From: Chrysomallon squamiferum
Lineage: Eukaryota > Mollusca > Gastropoda > Neomphalida > Peltospiridae
Assembly (NCBI GenBank): GCA_012295275.1
Contig: CM022676.1
Coordinates: forward strand, 12,783,660 to 12,847,659
Direction: 5' to 3'
Length of the DNA stretch: 64,000 bases
Shown: piece after piece, positions 52,501 through 58,900 of the stretch
Position numbering within the stretch: position 1 is the first letter of the stretch
Layout: every line of letters starts with the position of its first letter
The notes under the pieces: model-generated
The model's database searches: none
Seen by the model: only the letters and a program-made list of their open reading frames with translations
Told to the model about the DNA's origin: nothing
Position numbers and translations under genes: made by a program

Positions 52501-52876
52501 TAATATGATAATTACTTACAGTAAACAGGTAAAGTATAATTGTTGCTCTTGATTAAAGCTGTATTCAGTTTACACCACCAGAGTGTTTCATCATCAGCTG
52601 AAGCTCTGTTTATGGTCAGTGTGTAGTTCTTTACACTTGATGATCCAGCGTCTGTCCCTTCTCCACACACTGGAGTGTAGCCAGGAGCACGAGCGAATAC
52701 AACACAACTACCACCAGTCTGATAGAGAGAACCTTTCAGTTCTGCTTTACTTTCATTTAGTTTATAAAATTTTACTGAGTCACTGAGACCATCAGCCTGA
52801 GACACAGAACAAGTAAATGAAAATTTCTCATTCAACACTGCATAAGACAAAGAACCAGACATCTTCAGTGATACAC
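34478..52876 (-). CDS. Gene A: large Ig/FN3 receptor with multi-exon ITIM-type tail
   Basis: Minus-strand gene. Ectodomain exons: D1 52520-52876, D2 52037-52297, D3 51285-51563, D4 50474-50761, D5 49766-50044, D6 48913-49200, D7 48406-48672, D8 47920-48216, then an exon with Ig9 plus FN3 (46311-47024). These join in phase 1 without a stop. The transmembrane exon is 45980-46105. Tail exons: 45336-45357, 40100-40134, 39698-39763, 39249-39314, 38311-38412, 36195-36227, 35591-35684 and 34478-34665. No signal exon was found. Defects at the transmembrane donor and the last two exons suggest a truncated or decaying tail. Likely a cell-surface adhesion or recognition receptor with inhibitory-type signalling; function inferred from domains and motifs. 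Confidence 0.7.
35591..35684 (-). CDS. Gene A tail exon, one base short
   Basis: GDVYENVDAVRDDVTYANAV then FEGE. The exon is 94 nt; gene B's is 95 nt. The missing base is in GGAGAGG-TGC (near 35612) and shifts the frame: with the normal donor, the next exon is read out of frame and stops after SKVWTR. YENV is a possible SH2 ligand (YxN). A CAG/GTCAGG donor at 35605 also exists but does not match the phase needed by the last exon. Confidence 0.6.
36195..36227 (-). CDS. Gene A tail exon, lysine-rich (33 nt)
   Basis: Acceptor TTTCTGTAG, donor GTTTCA; phase 1-1. GAEKKVKQAQK. Paralogous to gene B exon 62864-62899. Confidence 0.6.
36600..37180 (-). mobile_element. LINE-type reverse-transcriptase relic in gene A intron
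   Basis: The minus strand reads LFADDTVLLVETADDLQHQL near 37130-37070, the FADD catalytic motif of a reverse transcriptase, followed after stops and frameshifts by GELGRYPM, MITFWTKVVNC and SPWLSSMKAILDECGL (36985-36770), typical of the C-terminal part of such ORFs. Many lesions; an old truncated insertion in the gene's own orientation. The paralogous region near 63.2 kb appears to lack it. Confidence 0.65.
38311..38412 (-). CDS. Gene A tail exon with ITIM-type SQYSVV
   Basis: Acceptor TATAACAG, donor GTGAGT; 102 nt, phase 1-1. GNDSSQIDPQPSASSGL then IVENPESQYSVVKKTKT. SQYSVV matches the ITIM pattern [SIVL]xYxx[IVL]. Confidence 0.7.
38788..38840. repeat. (ATT)n microsatellite in gene A intron
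   Basis: About 17 ATT units, ending in GTT units. Confidence 0.9.
39249..39314 (-). CDS. Gene A tail exon with DLYF (66 nt)
   Basis: Acceptor CCTCCAG, donor GTATGT; 66 nt, phase 1-1. VLEDNDLYFTSKDNSLSKSR. Sister of the exon at 39698-39763; the tyrosine is retained but not the YMN. Confidence 0.65.
39549..39588 (-). pseudogene. Decayed third copy of the 66-nt tail exon
   Basis: TTTCAG/TGTTGGAGGAAATG then TTTGTATTTCAAG matches the start of the exon at 39314 but with one base deleted near the start, and it has no donor. It lies between the two intact copies. Confidence 0.55.
39698..39763 (-). CDS. Gene A tail exon with YYMN (66 nt)
   Basis: Acceptor CTTTTAG, donor GTGTGA; 66 nt, phase 1-1. 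VLEDNELYYMNRDDRLKSQV. YMN fits the YxN pattern of Grb2-type SH2 ligands. Tandem duplicate of the exon at 39249-39314. Confidence 0.65.
40100..40134 (-). CDS. Gene A tail exon (35 nt)
   Basis: Acceptor TGCTTTGCAG, donor GTAATC. Entry phase 2, exit phase 1, giving LQTSSNAECVLP. Relic copy on the plus strand at 28390-28420. Confidence 0.6.
40480..42010. repeat. Gene A intron segment duplicated at 10.6-13.0 kb
   Basis: See 10600-13010. Open frames here (40607-40828, 40864-41088) show no family resemblance; I see no exon. Confidence 0.6.
42399..44984 (+). mobile_element. Pogo/Tigger-like DNA transposon, 2586 bp
   Basis: Terminal inverted repeats begin CCGTATATACTTGTGTA and end TACACAAGTATATACGG, with TA on each side as the target-site duplication. 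It carries a transposase-type coding region (42769-44116). Internal GC is higher than the flanks. It sits in the gene A intron between the 22-nt microexon and the exon at 40.1 kb, opposite in strand to the gene. The well-kept ends suggest fairly recent insertion. Confidence 0.85.
42769..44116 (+). pseudogene. Pogo/Tigger-type transposase, frameshifted
   Basis: Three overlapping frames cover one protein. First part (42769-43035): MPGKRNKYTAQFKLAVIRF, REYGVSEKLVKDWRK, a psq/HTH DNA-binding region. A frameshift near 43025 leads to GAIRLQALKLAKKAG and SPGWCTLFMKRH, a CENP-B-type HTH. The DDE domain follows, with aspartates in GNMDETPM, LLAWDMFKAH and LQPLDVSINEPFK. A second frameshift near 43750 leads to RAPSLVTVCEWVRDAW and an acidic C-terminus (DSDDDLYDDA). 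At least two frameshifts mean no functional enzyme from this copy. Confidence 0.8.
45336..45357 (-). CDS. Gene A tail microexon (22 nt)
   Basis: Acceptor GTATTTCAG, donor GTGAGT. 22 nt, entry phase 1, exit phase 2, reading GEDTDIAF in frame. Gene C has a 22-nt microexon with the same phases at the same place, which supports both. Confidence 0.6.
45980..46105 (-). CDS. Gene A exon: transmembrane helix, donor mutated
   Basis: Acceptor GATTTACAG, then ALEEQSGSSSLLGAAVGGAV and the membrane segment GSVTVIDVIVILIVLLRRR. An aspartate sits within the span. By analogy with exons 40100-40134 and 39698-39763, which also end in VLPG, the donor should follow TTACCAG at 45980, but the next bases are GA, not GT. 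Read-through would add LSTKKSIIIQLVNRTI and stop at 45927-45929, giving a short basic tail without tyrosine motifs. An upstream GT (CGG/GTATTA) would put later exons out of frame. Confidence 0.55.
46090..46290. repeat. Tandem ~49-bp array seeded on the transmembrane-exon acceptor
   Basis: About four diverged units of the form TCTAAAACTGTAATTGATAA plus ATAACATATAATAACATTTTCC. The first unit contains the true intron-exon junction of the transmembrane exon; later units repeat it (CTAAAACTGTAA in plus strand) into the intron. Confidence 0.6.
46311..47024 (-). CDS. Gene A exon: Ig domain 9 plus FN3 domain
   Basis: One exon carries a degenerate Ig domain (KTLFCDP, NYTWMKSD, DIGTYKLTVCNEIG) followed without intron by an FN3 domain (PPKEFQQERESTSDTVFLSW, RFILQYKPQ, VYDVKISAEN). 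Two donors fit in phase 1: AAAG/GTAAAC at 46377 and GGAG/GTAAAG at 46311. The longer form adds the stalk HIYDIKYTIETATPAVAING. I chose the longer one because this stalk is also conserved in the plus-strand relic at 53.94 kb. Confidence 0.65.
47920..48216 (-). CDS. Gene A exon: Ig domain 8
   Basis: 297 nt, phase 1-1. LLKINCSADGRPDNMNF, HYWNDVFVRK, DSGTYQCSVHNG: Ig domain with full framework. Donor AAAG/GTAAAA. Confidence 0.75.
48406..48672 (-). CDS. Gene A exon: Ig domain 7
   Basis: 267 nt, phase 1-1. NPVKEGDDLTLTCTADSNPS, QLKWKFDG, DNSGNYTCEAN: a standard C2/I-set domain of CD22/nephrin-type receptors. Confidence 0.8.
48770..48925. repeat. Tandem array repeating the domain 6 splice donor
   Basis: About four ~40-bp units such as CATTGAGTTGAAGTAGATAG plus TTAAACTGAAGTATAACTTA. 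The unit contains the last bases of the domain 6 exon and its donor (AACTTACAG in plus strand = CTGTAAGTT). The real donor is the last unit, at 48912. Confidence 0.65.
48913..49200 (-). CDS. Gene A exon: Ig domain 6 (type beta, copy 2)
   Basis: 288 nt, phase 1-1, duplicate of domain 4. WLEGKAGSLICSLPRGDLG, LHWIKNEHNISFVG, DKYKCTAENLF. Ends LQLNVC at the donor. Confidence 0.75.
49500..49531. repeat. (TA)n microsatellite
   Basis: About 15 TA units in the gene A intron between domains 5 and 6. Confidence 0.9.
49766..50044 (-). CDS. Gene A exon: Ig domain 5 (type alpha, copy 2)
   Basis: 279 nt, phase 1-1, duplicate of domain 3. By eye the two exons differ at about 17 bases, of which about 11 change the amino acid. 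Flanking intron sequence is also conserved. Confidence 0.75.
50240..50486. repeat. Tandem array repeating the domain 4 splice donor
   Basis: Five or six diverged ~40-45-bp units related to the array at 48.8 kb. Donor-like AACTTACAG recurs near 50271 and 50374, with a damaged version near 50423, before the true donor at 50473. The block near 50271-50306 repeats the exon end closely (ACTTACAGCAGACACTGAG). Confidence 0.65.
50474..50761 (-). CDS. Gene A exon: Ig domain 4 (type beta, copy 1)
   Basis: 288 nt, phase 1-1. WLEGKAGSLICSLPRSKFG, FHWIKNEHDISFVG, DKYKCTVENLF. About 84 % identical to domain 6. Donor CTGTAAGT; related donor sequences recur in the repeat array just downstream. Confidence 0.75.
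51285..51563 (-). CDS. Gene A exon: Ig domain 3 (type alpha, copy 1)
   Basis: 279 nt, phase 1-1. FPVFEGDTVTLSCSTTGG, NLNWTCYNPVHC, KLCVCTSYW: an Ig domain rich in cysteines. About 88 % identical in protein to domain 5. It forms a tandem pair with the next exon. Confidence 0.75.
52037..52297 (-). CDS. Gene A exon: Ig domain 2
   Basis: 261 nt, phase 1-1, donor GTGAGT. PVEVVEGQNLSVDCVAVC, SYSWKLGNDELTS, and NVYTCTV: a C2/I-type Ig domain with an extra cysteine pair (VCKPSC). Confidence 0.75.
52520..52876 (-). CDS. Gene A exon: distal cysteine-rich V-like Ig domain
   Basis: 357 nt, phase 1-1. After acceptor TTTTACAG it reads GVSLKMSGSLSYAVLNEKF. Four cysteines: FSFTC, GGSC, TPVCGEG and WWC, with NYTLTI before the last. 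Spacing follows D1 of genes 1 and 2 (FTC..GTSC..YxC..NLTI..W.C), so the distal domains of all three genes share an ancestor. No signal sequence is in this exon. Confidence 0.7.
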
Positions 52877-52925
52877 CTGTAAAAAAGAGGAGAAAATTCA
52901 ACAGTGCTTTCTCTTATTGTTTATA

Positions 52926-52927
<2 letters not shown>

Positions 52928-52967
<40 letters not shown>
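52928..52967. repeat. (ATT)n microsatellite upstream of domain 1
   Basis: About 13 ATT units, 50 bp upstream of the gene A D1 acceptor. Confidence 0.9.
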
Positions 52968-53089
52968 GATATATTTTTTTTTTCTGTCAATTGTTTTATA
53001 ATTCAAGCCGGTTGCTAATAATAGATTAGTGTCGGCCGCTAACTCACCATAATAATTGTAGTTTCTAGATAGATCGCTAAACACTCCGC

Positions 53090-53920
53090 TGAAATTTTGA
53101 ATTATTTAGTGTTTCAGAGTAAACAGCTACCAAACTATTCACATCCATGTAAAATACAGATTTTAATGATCTTTCATAAGACACTGTACCAACTAGTCAC
53201 CATGATAATAACTCCCAAAAGAAACCAAATACTGTAAGAGCACAATGTTTTGAATAAAGAAAAGTATAAGACATATGTATATCAATTTGATTTGAATGTG
53301 TGATGTACTATTGCACAATCCATTTATGGTTTAATTCCACTTGATATAATGGTACGTACATTACATTATTTTGAAAAATGAATTTTATTCACACAAAAAG
53401 TAAAAATAAATTATAGATGTTGATAAACGTAATAGCGGACTTTATGCAACGCAATCAGCGCGCGTTTATCATTGATACGTGTGAAATATAATCCAAGCGT
53501 GATATTTGTATCTTAAAAAAAACTGATCAGAAGGATGTATATAAATCATTAATTTTCTTGGCAAAAGCGTGGAAAATGATTTGCCTGTATCTATATCAGT
53601 CAGTAAGGCTCCAGCCAGTCTCAGAAACAATTTTGTTTAATATTGCTACGTAGACGATAGCATTAAATAAATACAAGCATAGAGAAATTATTATGAAAAC
53701 AATCGTCTGACAAACTAAAGTTCATGAAATTATATGCCAAGGCGTAAAGGTATTGTACAGAGAAGAATTCCCCTATAGGTGTCATTTCATTCATATATGA
53801 TCTGTGACAGCGTCTGTTAATCCGTAAAGAAACATTCATAAAACATATTGATAATAAATATATCCATACGCTGGTTGATTTTGCATGATATTCACTATAC
53901 CGCCTGATTTCTATGATATC
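53090..53920. other. Region between gene A D1 and gene C; no confident exon
   Basis: I looked here on the minus strand for gene A's signal exon and found no ATG with a hydrophobic run and donor. A 41-nt piece at 53048-53088 is bounded by AG and GTGAGT and ends in phase 1, but it has no ATG or hydrophobic core. Confidence 0.35.
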
Positions 53921-53966
53921 AAACACACAACAGAAACTGCCACCCCAGCTGTTGCTATTAATTTTA
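53921..53966 (+). pseudogene. Relic of FN3-stalk exon upstream of gene C
   Basis: TCTATGATATCAAACACACA then ACAGAAACTGCCACCCCAGC and TGTTGCTATTAAT matches the stalk end of gene A's Ig9/FN3 exon (YDIKYTIETATPAVAIN). Upstream homology is absent and the donor is not preserved. It shows that gene C once had a gene A-like ectodomain. Confidence 0.55.
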
Positions 53967-54089
53967 CCTGCAGTTATTTTGTTATATAATTAATATTAAT
54001 ACTGGTTTTTTTAAGTGAAAATAAAAGATGAGCATTATCTTCATTATTATTATTGGGATTGTGGTAGTGTTATTATTTTTATTGTTGTT

Positions 54090-54096
54090 GTTGTTA

Positions 54097-54146
<50 letters not shown>

Positions 54147-54147
54147 T
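54090..54147. repeat. (ATT)n microsatellite
   Basis: About 18 ATT/GTT units, 90 bp upstream of the gene C transmembrane exon. A poly-leucine open frame across it is an artefact. Confidence 0.9.
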
Positions 54148-54236
54148 TATACTATCTTGTTTAACATATTTCGTTTCAAATATAATCTGACAGTTAATGT
54201 ATCTGTGTGGTATTTTTGGTAATATTTTTAAAACAG

Positions 54237-54380
54237 GTGTTTGTTATGAAGAAGCTTGTATAGTGCAGTCAGACAAACTCAGTGATGCAGGTGGTATAGC
54301 AGTTGACTCTGTGATAGGTTTTCTTGTGGCTTCTGTGATGTATGGATTTCTTGAAATATTCAGAAGAAAAGGATACATCT
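54237..54380 (+). CDS. Gene C exon: transmembrane helix
   Basis: 144 nt after TTTAAAACAG, donor ATCT/GTAAGC. GVCYEEACIVQSDKLSDAGG, then the hydrophobic IAVDSVIGFLVASVMYGFLE and stop-transfer IFRRKGYI. An aspartate lies near the start of the span. Entry and exit phase 1. Confidence 0.6.
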
Positions 54381-55855
54381 GTAAGCGATAACATTTAACT
54401 GTATAATATTTATACTGAAAACAAACCAAAAAACAGTCTTCTTTTGTTGTTTGTTTTGTTTGTTTTTTTATTTTTAAATATAACAGTAAGGACATTTTTA
54501 CATTCACTTTATGGAGACGAAAATACAAGAAATATCTGAAAAATTAATACACTGTGTAATGTTGAAATCAACATAATGAAATTGATTCAAATTGCCGTTT
54601 GACTAAATGAAATATTTTTTTTTATATAAATATCTAAAATGTATAATTTAAGATAGGTATACACCCAAATGTACAATCAAAATTCTTAAAGGCAACGCTA
54701 GCAGATCAGAATAATTCAGTTAATAATAATGTTCTTTCTACTTACTTGACAAACGTGTGTGTGTGTGTGTGTATGTGTCCGTGCGTGTTTAGACTCTTAG
54801 AAAGATATATCTATAAAAATATTTGCATGCAAAGATAGAAAACTTCAGACATTTTACTTTTTCTGCAGGTAACAAAAATGGATTTACTACGTAAGTTTAT
54901 TTAGGTTATTTTTACAAAATTCATAAAACAAAAATTTAACCTTTTTTTTTAGATTTAGTATTATCTAATTTGTGAATGGTACTGAAAATGTACGTTTCAC
55001 ATAAAAGTTCATGTTCAGTGCTGTTTGAGTAAAACTGTTTCATCTGTTACGATCTGTCTATTTGTTATGATTTGATTTTATGTGATATTTGCACTTACTT
55101 TAAAATAATGGTTTCTTCTTGCAGATACGATGATGTAAATCTGAGACCAGTAATCACACAAACTAGATCTGGTAAAACATTTAAAAACAGTTAAATTTAT
55201 GGTTATTTTATTGAAATTTTAAAATAATTTTATTGAGATATTCTACATGATGCTTTTATAAATAATAATAATAATTATTATTATTATTATTATTATTTAT
55301 TTATAACTGAGAAGTTAAAAATATAACTAAGTGACACATAACTGTTGGATTATACTGGTCTCACAAAATATAAATGATCTGTTTGTTTTTCACTTAAATT
55401 TTTTCTTGCAAAGTGATTAATTGTAATTCACAGAAAATGTGTCTGAGACTGATCAGACAAATCAAACATACGAAGGACTAGAAGAAAGGAGAAGCTCGGC
55501 AGATTACACTAAACTTCATTTATATGAAAACATAAAAAAACAGGTTGTAAAAAGAATAATAATAATAATTCTGCAACAGTATAATTATTTTTTTAAAAGA
55601 ATGTTTATAGTTTGTTGCTACAAAGAAATAATCTAAATATATTTTGTCTTCTTTGAAAATATGTTGTTATGATATCCAGTCATAATTAATAATGAAGTGT
55701 AACATTAATAAAGTACAGCTTAAAAATATCTGGGCACAAACACTGTCATCACATAGAAGGAAGATCGGTTTACCTCAATTTCTTATAATAATGTCTGAAA
55801 AAATAAAACTTCCACTTTGAGATTATGACTCAACTAGTGAAGCATTTTGTAATAA

Positions 55856-55895
<40 letters not shown>

Positions 55896-56187
55896 TGCTA
55901 TGTAAATAATACTAGAATAACAACCTTCAAATAGAATTTGATCAATCCATGATACAGAGCAAAACTTTGATTATAGCAGTTAATTAATCCTCTGATTAGA
56001 CATATAATTACAACAAAACTGCATTTATCAAAATCAAGGGTTTACTCTGTTCAAAGTCCCAAAGTTATATTTTAATAATAATAGTAAATAATAGCTATAA
56101 AAAGTTTTAGCATTTATTTATTTATTTATTTATTTTAAAATTTCATCTCTGAAAGACATTCTTATTTTCTATTTTCAGTGCAAATGA
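54237..56187 (+). CDS. Gene C: transmembrane and ITAM-like tail of a receptor paralogue
   Basis: Five plus-strand exons (54237-54380, 54869-54890, 55125-55171, 55434-55543, 56179-56187) join with matching phases (1, 1, 2, 1, 0) to a TGA stop. The transmembrane exon is followed by a 22-nt microexon exactly as in gene A, so it is a paralogue in opposite orientation. No Ig exon precedes it apart from the stalk relic at 53.92 kb. It is either a gene fragment or, if a signal sequence is supplied elsewhere, a short single-pass adaptor-like protein. The open tail across five exons argues against old decay. Confidence 0.55.
54869..54890 (+). CDS. Gene C tail microexon (22 nt)
   Basis: TTTCTGCAG acceptor, GTAAGT donor, 22 nt, reading CNKNGFT. 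Same length and phases as 45336-45357 in gene A. Confidence 0.55.
55125..55171 (+). CDS. Gene C tail exon with YDDV (47 nt)
   Basis: TTCTTGCAG acceptor, GTAAAA donor. TYDDVNLRPVITQTRS. Entry phase 2, exit phase 1. Confidence 0.55.
55434..55543 (+). CDS. Gene C tail exon with ITAM-like YEGL-x8-YTKL
   Basis: AATTCACAG acceptor, CAG/GTTGTA donor, 110 nt. ENVSETDQTNQTYEGL, then EERRSSADYTKLHLYENIKK. Two YxxL motifs eight residues apart fit the ITAM consensus YxxL/I-x(6-8)-YxxL/I; YENI follows two residues later. In vertebrates such motifs bind Syk/ZAP-70-type kinases when phosphorylated. Joined to 56179 it ends KKQCK. Confidence 0.6.
55857..55894. repeat. (ATT)n microsatellite
   Basis: About 12 ATT units between the last two gene C exons. 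Confidence 0.9.
56179..56187 (+). CDS. Gene C last coding exon
   Basis: After TTCTATTTTCAG the frame reads TGC AAA TGA, ending the protein two residues into the exon. If the previous intron were not spliced, the frame would instead run about 30 codons to a stop at 55636. Confidence 0.4.
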   Translation, partial: CK

Positions 56188-56940
56188 TTTGTAAATCGTC
56201 ATCTATGGATCAGAAGAAACAGTATAAAATGAAATGTTATAAATCTAATTGTCATTTTTTTTTTTTCAATACTGATCCTAATTTTCTTTTCTCTTCTATT
56301 TTTTTTTTTTTTAAATCAGTTTTTATCATTCAGTTTACATTGTACTTTGTTATATGATTTAAACTAACAAAATACCAGACGAATATTAATAACTGACAGG
56401 ACATCCAAACAATGATTTCCATAAAAGAGAATTTCATTATAAGAATCCAGTGGTGGTCATTTTGAAAGTGGCCTCTCATGATAGGTCCATCATTCGTCTG
56501 TATCAGTTTTATCAGTCCTGGGAAACTGCATAAATTAATATAATCTCTCATGTAAGACTTACATCAAATACACACTTGCTTATTTCATGAACTATTTATT
56601 TCTTTGTGTGTTTGATCGCCCTCCCTTGAAATCATTGATATCATATTTTGGTGATATTACTATTGAAAAAATTATACTCTAACAAAATGTACCATCAAAC
56701 CTCCTGAATACTCGTGCAACCATAAATAAAATATCTGAAGTGGTAAAGTTTTGTCCAAAATATTTTTTTACAGCAGCCATTTCAAAAAAAATGCTTTAGG
56801 AATTTATATTGTTTTCTTTACATGTAACATCGCTAACATTATTCAGGAGATCCCCTGAACAAAATTATAATCTCATGGATGAAATTAAATGTTCATGGTC
56901 TCTTGTTACACGGACTAATAATTGTGTATACTGTGATATA

Positions 56941-57730
56941 CAGTGGTACCTTGACTTACGAGTTTAAATAATTCCTTGACCAAGCTCGTATCTCAATTTG
57001 CTTTTATATGAAATAAATTTTTGCAACTGAAAGTAATTGAAATAACATTAATCTGTTCCAGCCCCCTAGAAACCACCCCATTCTTGTTTTTTTGTGGTTT
57101 TTTTTTTTTTTTTTGGTTTTTGTTGTAACGTGCTTTTAAATAAGAAAAAAGTATTTATAAATGACAAATATTGTATAAAAAACCAAATTAAAGAGAATGT
57201 AAAGAAATAAATTGGTTTTATAAAGTGTATTTATCTTGGAAATCAGACAAATTATGTTAACGCCTTTGGCTGGAGTTACAGCCTTTGTCGACTCCTACAG
57301 CTTCAGTATGGTACACATCATAGAAGTACTACGCTCGGACTACCTAGCCAATTCGACTACAAACACACCTCGCTCATGATTTTCTATGAATTCATGCTTT
57401 AATTAATTGAACAGCATCCGTTCTTCTTCTTAACAGCACTGTCCTTTGCCCTCACTTTCCTAGGATCCATGGCAGAAAAAATGAAATTTGGCAAAATACT
57501 GCACAAAACAGAGATAGTCCGCGGCGAGGTAACCACATGAAGTAAACGAGTGAGACGCGGGATGCTGGCCAGATGTTATTGTGTTCGTTGCGCCAACTAA
57601 CAGTAGCATATCTGAAGCTCCCTTGTAACTTGGATTTTAACTCACAACTCAAAGCAAAAAATCGACTGGGCGATTGCTCATAACTCGAAAAACTCGTAAG
57701 CTGGGGTACTCGTATGTCGAGGTAACACTG
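56941..57730. mobile_element. Non-autonomous Tigger/pogo-type element with TA duplication
   Basis: Starts CAGTGGTACCTTGACTTACG and ends CGTATGTCGAGGTAACACTG; the ends are imperfect inverted repeats and TA flanks both sides. 790 bp. On the minus strand near 57470-57370 it retains MDPRKVRAKDSAVKKK-like coding remnants of a Tigger transposase start. Related to the decayed element at 6.1-6.6 kb. Confidence 0.75.
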
Positions 57731-58900
57731 TATATGTGGTTAACCCTCTGCCTTCTAATTGCTCTAGTAAATTAGTAATACCACATTTTGCGAGTACTAC
57801 CAGTCCAAAAAATTCCTGCCCAAACTAAAACTACAACCTGCTTCTACTTTTGTTTTATCTGTATCTTTTTTTCTTAATTTAATATAAAAAAAATCAAAAC
57901 AAAAAACAATAAATGAAAAGTTCTATACAAAAGTAATAGAAAAATATTTATTTGTAATGAAAGGAATAACAAAAAGTATATAAAACATTGTATGTTTTAT
58001 CACACAACTGTAAATATGAATAAAATATTAAGAAGATAAGGCAAACATTTCTATGTTATTGAAAAGATTTAAAGTTGCAATATAACTTTAATTAATATTA
58101 AATATGATTTAGAATTTCTACCGATGAAATGGATATAATATATATTTATTTGAAGACATTTGTTAGATATAATTATGCACATAACACCAACTGCATGGAG
58201 GATTGTAAACATTTTAAATGTTTATCTGTATGCTTATAAAACTTTATTAATAAATCATTTAATAAGCACTACATATTTCTATCTTCTTTTGTTTCAGAAC
58301 TCATTCTGTAGAATATAAATTAATGACATAAGGAAAAATTATTTCTTATATTTATATGTCACAGCAAATTGTTACTGCCAAACATTATTGTTTTATTAAA
58401 ATAAGCAGAAGACATTAATCCTCTTTTAAAATAGAAAATCTTGTCAAGGTTTGATACATAGATAACCAAAGCATAAATATATATACATATTTGGTTAAAA
58501 ATGCGTCAGAAGCAGTGATTTTCATTCAGAAATATTAGTTAACAGAAATATTATTGTAAGTCCATCATATACCAGTCTAGAAGAACAGAATATTTATTAT
58601 GTTAGTATTTTCTTAAATTTAAAATTATTATTCATACACATAATACATTAAAAGAGTTATGTTTATTACTTTTGTGATTAGCTAATGCGCATTAAATACA
58701 TGTGAAATAGTGAATATAGATAGAATATAGAAATGATAAATAATTAAAAAAGAAAAATGTTTACAAATAGAAAATGTAAATTAAAATACTGAAAGTAATT
58801 AAGTAAAGGTTTTTGGGGGTTTTTTAGCGCAATGTTTCTAATATCATCCAAAAAAAAAAAAAAAAAAGGAAACTTGCCAAATTAAGTAATAAAGAAAACC
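57731..58900. other. Intergenic AT-rich sequence; no gene seen
   Basis: No exon, RNA gene or mobile-element end recognised. Confidence 0.35.

Noticed and set aside
53048-53088. Possible 41-nt gene A leader exon
   Set aside because: Bounded by AG and GTGAGT and ends in phase 1, but lacks an ATG and hydrophobic core, so it cannot be the signal exon.
54028-54222. Poly-leucine frame upstream of gene C as a signal or membrane segment
   Set aside because: It is the (ATT/GTT)n microsatellite and is not linked in phase to the transmembrane exon.
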